A stretch of 64,000 nucleotides of DNA from Aquificota bacterium (GTDB lineage Bacteria; Aquificota; Aquificia; Aquificales; Aquificaceae), in contig JAUQQK010000011.1 in NCBI GenBank assembly GCA_030549905.1, positions 1 to 64,000 on the forward strand. Direction: 5' to 3'. The first letter of the stretch is position 1. Every line of letters begins with the position of its first letter. A program made the translations under genes and the position numbers. The notes beneath the pieces were generated by a model. That model saw nothing but the letters and a program-made list of their open reading frames with translations, was not told where the DNA came from and did no database searches. This document shows, piece by piece, positions 32,473 through 41,463 of this stretch.

Positions 32473-34805
32473 CAGAAGAAGACCCCCAGTACAAAATGTA
32501 TCCTGCTTCTTGAAGTATCACCGGGTACCTTTTTCGTCTTAAAAGCCCAGTCTAACTTTATGGGGGCAAAGGGTGTGATGAACCTTATACCTACGCCGAA
32601 ACCACCCCTCAGGTTTTGTGTTTTCAGTTCTTTAAAGTCATTAAAGCCAAGCCCCGTATCGTAGAAGACCGCACCGTATAAGACATTCTTATATAATGGG
32701 TAGTTTGCCTCCGCTGATAGGATAAGCTGCCGTTTTGCACCTATGGGGTCGTTGGTGTTTGGGTCAAGAGGTCCAGCATAGCCGTATTTATACCCCCTTA
32801 TAGTAAAGTCCCCACCTACAAAGAACCTTTCATCAAGAGGCACCCTTTTGCCACCGTAGGGTTCTACCGCACCCACCACACCCTTCAGGGAAACTATAAG
32901 ACCCGTGTCCAAAAGGGTATCCTTGAAAAAGTGCTGATGGGACAGGACCATCTTGTTAAACCTTTCACTGCCACCCAATACTGGCACCGCCACGCTGTAG
33001 CTTAGCTCGCTCAGAGAGCCCTTTGTTGGGAAAAGATAGTTGTCCCTTGTATCCCTTGTTAGGCTAAAGAGCAGCTTTCTTGACTGCCTTGTGCCCGCCT
33101 CTTCTTTTATAATGGGAGAGGCGTTATCCGCTATGTTGCTATACCTTACCCTCTGTATGCTAATACCTGTACCGACCCTCCAGTATTCCGCAAACTCTCT
33201 TGAGAATATGAAGTCAACTCCCGTCCTCTCTACCGTATATGTGGTGTATTCTATCCTTCTGTCGTAAATAGAACCTGTAAGGTCTATTGGCTTGTTTAGG
33301 AACCATTTTCTTGTGTAGGAAAGGGAGTTGTCTTTATACTTGCTTCCGTAGGAAACGGATATGCCCGCTATGTCCCCCGTACCGAGGAAGTTGCCCTTTC
33401 TCAAAGAGACAAAGCCGGATACACCTGTAACCTGATTATATCCCAGACCTACCGAAAACTGACCTGTGAAACGCTCCGACACCTTCGCCAGAAAGTCCCA
33501 TCTGTTTCCCATACCCCCAAAGGGCTCTATGGACACATCCTGATAGTAGCCCAGATTAAATATCCTCGTTCTTGACCTTTCTATCTCCTTCTGGTTTGCC
33601 AGCTCGCCTTCCTGAACCCTAAACTCACGCCTTATCACGTAGTCCCTTGATTCATAATTGCCCTGCACCTCAAGCTTGTTTATGTATACAGGCTCCCCCT
33701 CTTCTATCCTGAGCTTTACAAACACCCTTTTCTTTTCTCTGTCCACCTGTATATCTTCTTCAACTGAAGCGTTTAAAAAACCAAGCTCAGAATATTTAAG
33801 CCTTATGTTCTCCTTTAAGGCATTTATCACCTCCTTCCTGTAAAAGCCTCCTCTGTTTTTCTTGAGCACATTACCCACCAGCTCCCTGTAGGTAAAATAT
33901 GTATTCCCTTCTATGCTTAGCTTATCCAGTCTATACCTGGGTCCCTCCTCTATGTTGATGGTTATCTCATGACGGGACCCCTCCTTCTTAACTGAATAGC
34001 TAACCTTGGCTTCTAAAAAACCCTCCGAGCGATAAAAATCTTCAAGCTTTTTAACGTCTTCCTTGAGTACCTCCTCACTAAAAGGTGGCTTGAACCTAAA
34101 GGTTATCAGGCTTACAGGCTTTGTTTCCATAAGGTCGATAAGCCTGCCCCTTTTGAAGCTTTTATTGCCTTTAAAGTGAATACTTCCAACATAGGAAGGC
34201 TCTCCTTCCTTTATCTTGTAGACAAGTTTTGAGGCGCCCTTTTTCGGCACAAGCTCGTATTCCACCTCCACATCTGGATAACCCTCCTTGGCATAAGCTT
34301 CTATTATCTTTTTCTTTATGAACTCCATCTCTTCCCTTGTTAGCACCCTACCGAGCTTTAGCCTTCTCTGTATGCCAAGTCTTTCTTCAATGGCAGGTGA
34401 AGAAGTATATCCCTTTATTATTTCCTCCGCCTCAATCTTTCCCACCTCCGTTTCTATGCCTATCTTTTTCTCAAGGTCATCTCCTTTTATCTTTTTGTTT
34501 CCCACGAATTCAATCTTGTATATGACTGGTAAATCCTTGACCCTGTATATAAGAATTACCTTCTCTCCCACCCTCTCCTCATAGACCTCCACCTCATCAA
34601 AAAAGCCCGTCCTATACATGTTTCTTATGCTTTCCCTCACCATATCCGGGCTGTATAAAGAACCCCTTTTTATGTTTATAAGCCCGTATATAACATCTTC
34701 CGGCACATACCTGGCGCCCTCCACCCTTATATCCTCCACTATTTGGGCAAGGGCAAGGCTTATACCGAGAAGGAACAAAGTTAAAGCTTTACCTAAGTAT
34801 GACAT
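32472..34805 (-). CDS. bamA: Outer membrane protein assembly factor BamA
   Basis: Essential Omp85-family protein that inserts beta-barrels into the outer membrane. The protein has a signal peptide ending near ISLALA and about five POTRA domains (for example VEDIRVEGARYVPEDVI and IYKIEFVGNKKIKGDDL). The C-terminal barrel includes the lid-lock motif RGYKYG and ends HFVLGVFF with the expected terminal aromatic. The ATG at 34805 is preferred with AAGGTG six bases upstream; GTG at 34814 is possible. It overlaps purM by 17 bases. Confidence 0.95.
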   Translation of the reverse strand: MSYLGKALTLFLLGISLALAQIVEDIRVEGARYVPEDVIYGLINIKRGSLYSPDMVRESIRNMYRTGFFDEVEVYEERVGEKVILIYRVKDLPVIYKIEFVGNKKIKGDDLEKKIGIETEVGKIEAEEIIKGYTSSPAIEERLGIQRRLKLGRVLTREEMEFIKKKIIEAYAKEGYPDVEVEYELVPKKGASKLVYKIKEGEPSYVGSIHFKGNKSFKRGRLIDLMETKPVSLITFRFKPPFSEEVLKEDVKKLEDFYRSEGFLEAKVSYSVKKEGSRHEITINIEEGPRYRLDKLSIEGNTYFTYRELVGNVLKKNRGGFYRKEVINALKENIRLKYSELGFLNASVEEDIQVDREKKRVFVKLRIEEGEPVYINKLEVQGNYESRDYVIRREFRVQEGELANQKEIERSRTRIFNLGYYQDVSIEPFGGMGNRWDFLAKVSERFTGQFSVGLGYNQVTGVSGFVSLRKGNFLGTGDIAGISVSYGSKYKDNSLSYTRKWFLNKPIDLTGSIYDRRIEYTTYTVERTGVDFIFSREFAEYWRVGTGISIQRVRYSNIADNASPIIKEEAGTRQSRKLLFSLTRDTRDNYLFPTKGSLSELSYSVAVPVLGGSERFNKMVLSHQHFFKDTLLDTGLIVSLKGVVGAVEPYGGKRVPLDERFFVGGDFTIRGYKYGYAGPLDPNTNDPIGAKRQLILSAEANYPLYKNVLYGAVFYDTGLGFNDFKELKTQNLRGGFGVGIRFITPFAPIKLDWAFKTKKVPGDTSRSRIHFVLGVFF

Positions 34806-35796
34806 CTCTTCCACCTTCTTCTATATGTCCGCACACAAAGGCATCTTCTATAAGGGAAAGCACCTTTTCCTCTTCTTCCTTTTCAACTATTAGCATAAAG
34901 CCCACACCCATGTTAAAGGTTCTGTACATTTCTTTTTCCTCTATCTTTCCAAGCTCCGCTATCCACGAAAAGGCTGGGTTTTTGGGTATCTTTCCCTTTT
35001 CCACCACTGCCCTACAGCCCTCTGGCAGTATTCTTATCAGGTTTCCTGGAATGCCACCACCTGTTATGTGTGCCATTCCCTTCAATTTTACACCATGTTC
35101 CTTTAGAGCCTTGACCTCTTTTACATATATCCTTGTAGGTTCAAGCAAAAGCTCATAGACCCTCTTTTCAGTCCAGGGTAGTCTGTCCTCGTAGCCAATG
35201 CCCTTTGCTTCAAGCACCTTTCTTATAAGGCTGTAGCCATTGCTATGAAAACCGCTTGAAGGAATACCTACTATTATGTGTCCCGGTCTTATATCTTCAC
35301 CGGTTATAAGTTCCTCCTCTTCACAAAGCCCTGCGCAGAAGCCAGCAAGGTCATAAACACCCTCCGGATAAAAATCTGGCATCTCTGCGGTCTCGCCCCC
35401 CACGAGGGCAACCTGAGCCTTTCTGCACCCCTCCACTATACCGTCAATAACCCTGTTTAATACCTCATGCTCTATCTTTCCTGTGGCAATGTAATCTAAA
35501 AAGCCCAAAGGCTCAGCCCCTGTGGTAATAAGGTCGTTCACATTCATGGCAACTAAATCAATGCCTACTGTGTGATGAATTCCTACCTTTTGAGCCACCT
35601 TCAGCTTTGTTCCCACGCCGTCGGTGGTTAGCATAAGGACAGGTTTTTTATAACCTTCAAGCCTTAAACCGCTGGCAAAGCTTCCAAACAGGAGAGCCTT
35701 CTGATGCAGCTCACCCACCTTTTTCCTTATGTAATCAACAAACTCATCAGCCCTTCTTATACTGACCCCTGCCTTCTCATAGCTCCATTCACCCAT
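34789..35796 (-). CDS. purM: Phosphoribosylaminoimidazole synthetase (AIR synthetase)
   Basis: Converts FGAM to AIR, the step after PurLQS. The 335-residue protein has SYEKAGVSIRRADEFV, the ATP-binding LLTTDGVGTKLKVA, DLVAMNVNDL and LVGGETAEMPDFYPEGVYDLAG. It belongs to the same superfamily as PurL. It starts eight bases inside thpR and ends inside the start of bamA, so it is part of a mixed operon. Confidence 0.97.
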   Translation of the reverse strand: MGEWSYEKAGVSIRRADEFVDYIRKKVGELHQKALLFGSFASGLRLEGYKKPVLMLTTDGVGTKLKVAQKVGIHHTVGIDLVAMNVNDLITTGAEPLGFLDYIATGKIEHEVLNRVIDGIVEGCRKAQVALVGGETAEMPDFYPEGVYDLAGFCAGLCEEEELITGEDIRPGHIIVGIPSSGFHSNGYSLIRKVLEAKGIGYEDRLPWTEKRVYELLLEPTRIYVKEVKALKEHGVKLKGMAHITGGGIPGNLIRILPEGCRAVVEKGKIPKNPAFSWIAELGKIEEKEMYRTFNMGVGFMLIVEKEEEEKVLSLIEDAFVCGHIEEGGRDVILR

Positions 35797-36346
35797 GGAG
35801 GTAAAACTCCTCTATGACCGTGTATATAGGTCCTATGGAGGTAAGAGAGCTCTTTATAAGTGCCACCCTGTCTACTAAATCTTCTCCAAAGAAGGTGTTT
35901 TCGTGTTTTTTCAAAAGGTCCTTAAGGTATCTTTTGTCAAACTCCTTTATTCTGCAAATGGTTACATGCGGATGGAAGGGTTTGCCTTCATCCTTTATGC
36001 CCACTTGCCTGTTTGACCTTACTACGGTCTTTGCAAGGTCTATCAGCTGTCTGTGCCCCTCAGCCACGCCTATCCATAAAACCCTTGCCCTGTCAAGATT
36101 GGGAAATACGCCAAGCCCTTTATACTTAACCCTTATAGGCTTTGCCCTCTGGGCTACCTCCTGCAGGCTTTTTAGCAGGTCTACAAGTTTCTCCTGCTGG
36201 ACATCGCCTATGAACTGAAAGGTCATGTGAAAGTTCTGGGGCTCAACCCATTTGCCTTTAATGAAGCCTTCGCTCTGAGCCTGCAATTTTTCTACAGCCT
36301 CCTGTATCTTTTTTGTAGTAAAGAAGCCCACAAAAACCCTTACCAT
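35789..36346 (-). CDS. thpR: RNA 2',3'-cyclic phosphodiesterase (2H family)
   Basis: 185-residue 2H phosphoesterase, formerly called 2'-5' RNA ligase. Both catalytic motifs are present: HMTFQF near 40 and HPHVTICR near 128 (H-x-T-x type). RVFVGFFTTKKIQEAV at the N-terminus is typical. The start overlaps the stop of the upstream gene (TAATG) and the end overlaps purM by eight bases. The in vivo substrate is not known. Confidence 0.9.
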   Translation of the reverse strand: MVRVFVGFFTTKKIQEAVEKLQAQSEGFIKGKWVEPQNFHMTFQFIGDVQQEKLVDLLKSLQEVAQRAKPIRVKYKGLGVFPNLDRARVLWIGVAEGHRQLIDLAKTVVRSNRQVGIKDEGKPFHPHVTICRIKEFDKRYLKDLLKKHENTFFGEDLVDRVALIKSSLTSIGPIYTVIEEFYLHG

Positions 36347-36891
36347 TACCAGTGCCTTACCGGACCCGTGTCCATATGGACAAAGCCAGATTTTGGATAG
36401 TATCCAACGCCGCCGGCTCTAAGTGCCACCGCCACATCCCGGAGGGTTTTCAGAGGCACACCTTCTATCCTTATATCCACAGCCTTACCTTTCGTGTGAT
36501 AGCTGTGTTCAGCCACACCCTTTTTTCTTTGGTGCATTATGTAATTGGTGACGAAGGACCTGTATCCGGATATGACTAAAACCTTGTCCTTTTCACACAG
36601 TCTGGTGGTAATATATACAAGGTCAAGGAGGTTTGGGTCTATGCTTGCCACATCACCGCTTCTGTAATCTCTGAGGAGGTAGTTTATTCTATCAAGGGCG
36701 TCCTTCAGATATTCTCCGTCAATCCAGTATGCAATCCTTTCTCTCTCCCCCGTATTTACTGCGTAGAGGTCTAAGTATCTGAAACCCCTTTTAAATTCTT
36801 CCTGCAGGAAGGATGTGGCAAAGGCAAGAGGGTTGGAAAAAAACAGCAAGCCCAAAAGACCACCACCTTTTATAACATCCCTTCTTGTCAT
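36346..36891 (-). CDS. MepK-like (DUF882) murein endopeptidase with Tat signal
   Basis: 181 residues of the YcbK/MepK family, zinc enzymes that cut peptidoglycan cross-links. The N-terminus TRRDVIKGGGLLGLLFF is a twin-arginine export signal. The catalytic part holds VISGYRS, HSYHTKGKAVDIRIEG and GFVHMDTG, which give the His/Asp/His metal set. It overlaps the upstream LdtD-like gene as ATGA. A cross-link cutter coupled to a cross-link maker is a sensible pair. Confidence 0.88.
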   Translation of the reverse strand: MTRRDVIKGGGLLGLLFFSNPLAFATSFLQEEFKRGFRYLDLYAVNTGERERIAYWIDGEYLKDALDRINYLLRDYRSGDVASIDPNLLDLVYITTRLCEKDKVLVISGYRSFVTNYIMHQRKKGVAEHSYHTKGKAVDIRIEGVPLKTLRDVAVALRAGGVGYYPKSGFVHMDTGPVRHW

Positions 36892-38381
36892 CTTGGACCT
36901 CCTGAGAGGGCTTTGCTCAAAATTCTATCATATTCGTATATATCTTCTCTATAGTTTATAAGCCCATCCTTTTCAAAGGCGGTAAAGTAAAGTATGAAAA
37001 CTGGCATTCTGTTTTTTGGCTTTAGGCTTGCAGTCTCACCTGCATTTATGAGCCTTTCAAGCCTTTCTCTGCTCCAGTCCCCATCCAGCAGAAGAAGTGC
37101 AAGCTCCTTAGCCTTTTCAATCCTTATACAACCAGAGCTAAAGTCTCTCCTGTGTCTTTTAAAGAGGTGTTTGTCTGGCGTGTCATGGAGGTATACATCA
37201 AAGGGGTTTGGCAGGTTAAACTTTATCCTGCCGAGGGCGTTTTTCGGTCCTGCCTCTTGCACAAGCCTGTAGGGAAAATTTTCTTCACTCAACCCTTCCC
37301 AGTTTATGCTTGATGGGTCTATTTCCTGCCCGTTCATATAGACTTTAAAACCCTTTTTGCTCAGAAACTGTGGGTCTTTTTTTACCTTAGGAACTATATC
37401 CTTTGCGGATATGCTTACAGGCACATACCACTTTGGGTTTATGGTAATGCTTTCTACTCTGCTGTAAAGCATGGGGGTGGGTCTAAAATCCTCCTTATAG
37501 CTTCTTCCCACTATCACCTTTGAGTGCAAAAGCACTGTTCCATCTTTTACCACATGCATCTCAAAGGAAGGTATGTTGACTATGATACCCTGAACTATCT
37601 CTGGAAGCCATCTATACTTTTCAAGGTTTAAATGGATTATCTTCAGACGCTCCGCAGGGCTAAGGTTGAGCCATTTTATGGTGGCTTGACCTATTTTACC
37701 CGTTGGGTTGATGCCATGCCTTTCCTGAAACCTTTTAACCGCCCTTTCAAGCTCCTTGTCAAACACATAAGAGGGCTTATAATCCTCAAGGTCTCCCAGC
37801 AGAAAGAGCCTGAACCTTATCTCATCAAGGCATGGACTTTTATCTCCCAAACCAAGCTCTCTGTTTAACCTTATGGACTTCCATTCTATGCTTGAAATTT
37901 CTTCAAGATATTCCGCCTCCTCAACCAGCCTTTTATAATCCTTGTGGGGTGGTGATAGCCTGTCTATAAGCTCTTCGAGCCTATCCTCTTTTATTAACTC
38001 TGAAAGAAGGCTTATAACTATATCGGGCTTTCTGGGTATGGTCCATCCCCCAAAGAGCCTCTTAGGTTCCACCCTTCCGTAATAGAGGTCGTAGGCAAGC
38101 CTTATTAGGCTATCCGTATAGGCAAGCTCCAGAGGCAGCCCTTCCTTTGGTAGGTAATCTTCCTCTTTTAGCCCGTGTACTCTTAGCTTTTCAAGAAGCC
38201 TGTGATAAGCCATTATGTTTTTACTTCCCTCTGCGTTCCATATGGTAGAAAAGCCAAGGGACCGGTAAAGCTGATAAATCTTCTGGGGGTTTTTAAGCCT
38301 GTTCCAGTAAAGCTTAATATCCCTTTCTACAGCAAAGGCGATGCTTAAGAGCAAAAGGAATATAAAAAGGTGGGTCGCCAT
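36888..38381 (-). CDS. L,D-transpeptidase of the LdtD/YcbB type
   Basis: 497-residue murein cross-linking enzyme. A signal peptide (LFIFLLLLSIAFA) is followed by a helical scaffold, a peptidoglycan-binding domain with FQERHGINPTGKIGQATI, and a YkuD catalytic domain with HDTPDKHLFK and the nucleophile in SSGCIRIE. This order matches YcbB/LdtD. The ATG at 38381 lies in the loop of a hairpin that acts as the dnaK terminator. It forms an operon with the MepK-like gene. Confidence 0.92.
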   Translation of the reverse strand: MATHLFIFLLLLSIAFAVERDIKLYWNRLKNPQKIYQLYRSLGFSTIWNAEGSKNIMAYHRLLEKLRVHGLKEEDYLPKEGLPLELAYTDSLIRLAYDLYYGRVEPKRLFGGWTIPRKPDIVISLLSELIKEDRLEELIDRLSPPHKDYKRLVEEAEYLEEISSIEWKSIRLNRELGLGDKSPCLDEIRFRLFLLGDLEDYKPSYVFDKELERAVKRFQERHGINPTGKIGQATIKWLNLSPAERLKIIHLNLEKYRWLPEIVQGIIVNIPSFEMHVVKDGTVLLHSKVIVGRSYKEDFRPTPMLYSRVESITINPKWYVPVSISAKDIVPKVKKDPQFLSKKGFKVYMNGQEIDPSSINWEGLSEENFPYRLVQEAGPKNALGRIKFNLPNPFDVYLHDTPDKHLFKRHRRDFSSGCIRIEKAKELALLLLDGDWSRERLERLINAGETASLKPKNRMPVFILYFTAFEKDGLINYREDIYEYDRILSKALSGGPR

Positions 38382-38398
38382 GGGCGACCCTTATTATA
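38372..38398 (-). terminator. dnaK terminator hairpin containing the ldtD-like start codon, plus -10 box
   Basis: Perfect 8-bp stem GGGTCGCC / GGCGACCC with a three-base loop (38372-38390). On the minus strand it is followed by ACCTTTTTATATT, a terminator tail. The loop and stem hold the ATG of the next gene. TATAAT at 38393-38398, right after the dnaK stop, could start a transcript inside the stem that escapes the hairpin. Confidence 0.65.
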
Positions 38399-40264
38399 TC
38401 ACAAGGGCTTTCCTTCTACCACATCACCACCGCTTTGCTGTCCTCCGCCCGCACCCTGATACAGATGGCTTCCCACCTTACCAGCCACCTCCAGGACTCT
38501 TTCGGTGGTCCTTCTTACCTCCTGTATGTCCTGAGAGGTCTGGAAGACCCTCTTTGCTTCTTCTATAACCCTGTCCGCCTCAGATACTATTTCAGAAGGG
38601 AGCTTATCCCTGCTTTCTTTAAGCACCTTTTCAAGGTTGTAGATGTGGTGGTCAAGCTGGTTTTTGGCTTCTACAAGTTCCTTCTTCCTTCTGTCCTCCT
38701 CCTCATGCATCTGAGCTTCTTTAATCATCCTTTCAATCTCTTCTTGTGTAAGCCCGGAGGAAGCCTGCACCCTTATGGATTGTTCCTTGCCCGTGCCTAA
38801 GTCCTTGGCAGTCACATGAAGTATTCCATCCACATCTATGTCGAAGCACACCTCAATCTTTGGCACGCCTCTCGGTGCCGGTGGTATGCCCGTGAGGTAA
38901 AACTTACCTAAGGATTTGTTGTCCTTTGCCAGTGGTCTTTCGCCCTGCAACACATGTATCTCCACCTCTGTCTGGTAGTCGCTGGCTGTGGTAAATACCT
39001 CGCACTTCCTGTAGGGTATGGGCGTGTTTCTGGGTATTAAAACCGTCATAACACCTCCGTAGGTTTCAACGCCAAGGGAAAGGGGCGTGACGTCCACAAG
39101 CAGTATTTCTTTTACCTCACCAGTAAGCACGCCAGCCTGTATGGCTGCACCAACCGCCACCACTTCGTCGGGATTTACACCCTTGTGGGGCTCTTTGCCA
39201 AAAAACTCTTTAATCTTCTGCTGGACTAAGGGTATCCTGGTAGAGCCTCCCACCAACACCACATCGTCAATATCCTGCGGTCTTAGCTTGGCGTCTTCCA
39301 GGGCACGCTTCACTATCTCCATTGTTCTGTCCACCAGGTCTTTTATCATCTCTTCAAGTCTTGCACGGGTTAGCTTTTTCTGAAGGTGCAGGGGCTGGTT
39401 TGTGGAGGGGTCTATGGTGATAAAGGGAAGGTTTATCTCCGTTTCCAGTTTAAAGGATAGCTCCTTCTTTGCCTGCTCGCTGGCATCTTTGAGCCTTTGA
39501 AGGGCTGTCCTGTCCTTTCTCAAATCCACGCCTGTCTCTTTCTTGAACTCCTCAATAAGCCAGTCCATTATCCTCTCGTCTATGTTGGCACCGCCCAGGT
39601 GTGTGTCTCCTGCGGTTGCTTTTACCTCTATCACACCCTCACCACCCTCAAGTATGGACACGTCAAAGGTACCACCTCCAAAGTCATACACGAGAATTTT
39701 TACATCGCTCTTCTTGTCAAGCCCGTAGGCAAGGGCTGCGGCGGTTGGCTCATTAAGTATTCTTAACACCTCAAGACCAGCAATCTTACCTGCATCCTTT
39801 GTTGCCTGTCTTTGGCGCTCGTTGAAGTAGGCAGGCACCGTTATAACAGCCTTTGTTATCTTCTCTCCAAGGTATGCCTCAGCCGCCTCCTTCAGTTTTT
39901 TAAGTACATGAGCTCCCACCTCCTCAGGTCTTACAAGCCTGCCCGCATTGGGCACATCAAAGGCTGCATCTCCCTTATCGTCTGCCACCACCTTGTAAGA
40001 GACCCTCTTTGCCTCTTCAACCACCTCCTCAAACTTCCTGCCTATAAACCTTTTGGACTCGTATATGGTGTTTTCCGGGTCAAGTATGGCACGCCTTTTG
40101 GCAGGCTCTCCTACGAGCACTTCCTTTTCTTTTGTCCAAGAAACCACGGAGGGGGTAAGCCTTGAACCCTCCTGATTTGCTATAACCACAGGCTCATCAC
40201 CTATCATTACTGCCACCACCGAGTTGGTGGTTCCCAAGTCTATTCCTATTACCTTTTCCGCCAT
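38399..40264 (-). CDS. dnaK: Chaperone DnaK (Hsp70)
   Basis: ATP-driven protein-folding chaperone of 621 residues. It has [15 protein letters not shown] at the N-terminus, [15 protein letters not shown] for phosphate 2, VGGSTRIP for adenosine binding, the linker region [16 protein letters not shown] and a C-terminal lid with a Gly-rich end. No grpE or dnaJ is adjacent. GGAGGTGG precedes the ATG. The promoter looks housekeeping-type and no CIRCE repeat is present. Confidence 0.98.
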   Translation of the reverse strand: MAEKVIGIDLGTTNSVVAVMIGDEPVVIANQEGSRLTPSVVSWTKEKEVLVGEPAKRRAILDPENTIYESKRFIGRKFEEVVEEAKRVSYKVVADDKGDAAFDVPNAGRLVRPEEVGAHVLKKLKEAAEAYLGEKITKAVITVPAYFNERQRQATKDAGKIAGLEVLRILNEPTAAALAYGLDKKSDVKILVYDFGGGTFDVSILEGGEGVIEVKATAGDTHLGGANIDERIMDWLIEEFKKETGVDLRKDRTALQRLKDASEQAKKELSFKLETEINLPFITIDPSTNQPLHLQKKLTRARLEEMIKDLVDRTMEIVKRALEDAKLRPQDIDDVVLVGGSTRIPLVQQKIKEFFGKEPHKGVNPDEVVAVGAAIQAGVLTGEVKEILLVDVTPLSLGVETYGGVMTVLIPRNTPIPYRKCEVFTTASDYQTEVEIHVLQGERPLAKDNKSLGKFYLTGIPPAPRGVPKIEVCFDIDVDGILHVTAKDLGTGKEQSIRVQASSGLTQEEIERMIKEAQMHEEEDRRKKELVEAKNQLDHHIYNLEKVLKESRDKLPSEIVSEADRVIEEAKRVFQTSQDIQEVRRTTERVLEVAGKVGSHLYQGAGGGQQSGGDVVEGKPL

Positions 40265-40293
40265 GCTACCACCTCCAGTTTAGTCTTCCTAAT

Positions 40294-40322
40294 AATTTAA
40301 AACTTTAGTGGAATTTTGTCAA
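40294..40322 (-). promoter_or_regulatory. dnaK promoter, sigma70 type
   Basis: Minus strand TTGACA (40317-40322), a 17-base spacer and TAAATT (40294-40299), about 30 bases before the ATG, giving a normal leader with GGAGGTGG. Unlike many genes here, dnaK keeps a leader and ribosome-binding site. No CIRCE-type inverted repeat is seen. Confidence 0.6.
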
Positions 40323-40347
40323 GTTTTCTTAATAAATCCTTTATAAC

Positions 40348-41049
40348 TTACAGGAGGTGGGCAAGCATACTCTTTACCTCCTCCGTATAGCCTCCCTTCT
40401 CTTCGTTTATTATCAGGGGCTTTTCCACCGTTGGTGTGGGTTTGAAGTTTCTACGACCATATATACTCACCACCTTTGCCCCCTTATTTATCTTTGGATG
40501 GAAAAACCTCAGGGATGCTACGCCAATGCGATGTTTATCCATTAGCTGGAGGCTCTCGAAGAACCGCTCAGCGGTTATCAGAAGGTTAAGGACCCCACCA
40601 TCTCTTAGCAGTTTTGATGCGGTTTTTATAAAGTCCTCCAATGTGGTTTCTGTTTCGTGGTGGTATGGGTTTGAGCCTGCCTGCCTGAAAAAAGGCGGGT
40701 TTGCCACCACACAGTCAAAGCTGTGGGGTTTTACAAGTTCCATAAGTTTTTTTATGTCTGAATTTATTATCTGTATTTTCTCCTCAAGTCCGTTTTTTAT
40801 GACGTTGTATTCTAACAGCTCAAGCATAAGGGGGTCTTTTTCCACAGCCCAGACAGGACAGCCATACTTAATGGCTATTAAAATAGAGAGGGCGCCAAAG
40901 CCCGCTCCCAGGTCAATAACTTTAGACTTTTTCTTTATGCCCTTGATGTTTGAGATAAACAGAAGCTCTATTATAGAAAGTCTGTGTTTCTTAGGTTGTT
41001 TAAACCTTACCTTACCCCTAAAAAAGCCAAACTCCTTATACTCCTCCAA
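40348..41049 (-). CDS. tRNA1(Val) (adenine37-N6)-methyltransferase-like protein
   Basis: 233-residue Rossmann-fold methyltransferase. The SAM motif VIDLGAGFGALSILIA is near 43-58, AVEKDP follows, and the amino-methyltransferase motif VANPPFF is near 115. The layout matches TrmN6/YfiC, which methylates A37 of tRNA-Val. A short form of another N6-adenine or HemK-like methyltransferase is possible. It overlaps atpC by 14 bases. Confidence 0.8.
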   Translation of the reverse strand: MEEYKEFGFFRGKVRFKQPKKHRLSIIELLFISNIKGIKKKSKVIDLGAGFGALSILIAIKYGCPVWAVEKDPLMLELLEYNVIKNGLEEKIQIINSDIKKLMELVKPHSFDCVVANPPFFRQAGSNPYHHETETTLEDFIKTASKLLRDGGVLNLLITAERFFESLQLMDKHRIGVASLRFFHPKINKGAKVVSIYGRRNFKPTPTVEKPLIINEEKGGYTEEVKSMLAHLL

Positions 41050-41437
41050 ACCTCTCCACTAATTCGAGCAGTGTCCTTGCCCTTTCTCTTATCCTTTCCC
41101 ACTCCTCTATCTCTTCCATGGTTTGGGCGGTGGCCAGTTTTTTCATTGCCTGGTCAAACAGCTCCTTCTCCTTGCCGGGGTCTATGTCTCCTATGTTGTA
41201 GGCTTCTTCTGCGAGGATTATGACCTTTTCGGGGGTTACATCCACAAAGCCGTAGGTGACAGCAATACCGTTTTCAGGCTTGCCGTCAAAATAGACAAGT
41301 CCAGGCTTTAGCATGGTCATAAGATACATATGCTTTTCAAGGACGCCAATTTCCCCTTCCGCTGTTGGTATATTTACTGAATTAACCTCCCTTGAAAAAT
41401 GAAGCCCCTGGGGCGTGACTATTTCCACCTTAATCAT
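41036..41437 (-). CDS. atpC: ATP synthase epsilon subunit
   Basis: Regulatory and rotor subunit of F1Fo ATP synthase, 133 residues. The beta-sandwich N-terminal domain has VEIVTPQGLHFSREVNSVNIPTAEG (split by usual turns) and ILAEEAYNIGDID; a helical hairpin forms the C-terminus. The other ATP synthase genes are not in the window, so atpC is separated from the main operon or the operon is scattered. A TATAAT box nine bases before the ATG suggests its own near-leaderless promoter. Confidence 0.93.
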   Translation of the reverse strand: MIKVEIVTPQGLHFSREVNSVNIPTAEGEIGVLEKHMYLMTMLKPGLVYFDGKPENGIAVTYGFVDVTPEKVIILAEEAYNIGDIDPGKEKELFDQAMKKLATAQTMEEIEEWERIRERARTLLELVERFGGV

Positions 41438-41446
41438 GGTAATAAA

Positions 41447-41452
41447 ATTATA
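41447..41452 (-). promoter_or_regulatory. -10 box for atpC (near-leaderless)
   Basis: TATAAT nine bases before the atpC ATG, in the 26-base gap after the methyltransferase gene. No ribosome-binding site in the gap. Confidence 0.45.
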
Positions 41453-41463
41453 GCATAGACCTA

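Noticed and set aside
40265-40347. CIRCE heat-shock operator upstream of dnaK
   Set aside because: No TTAGCACTC-N9-GAGTGCTAA-like repeat; only a sigma70-type promoter and a ribosome-binding site.
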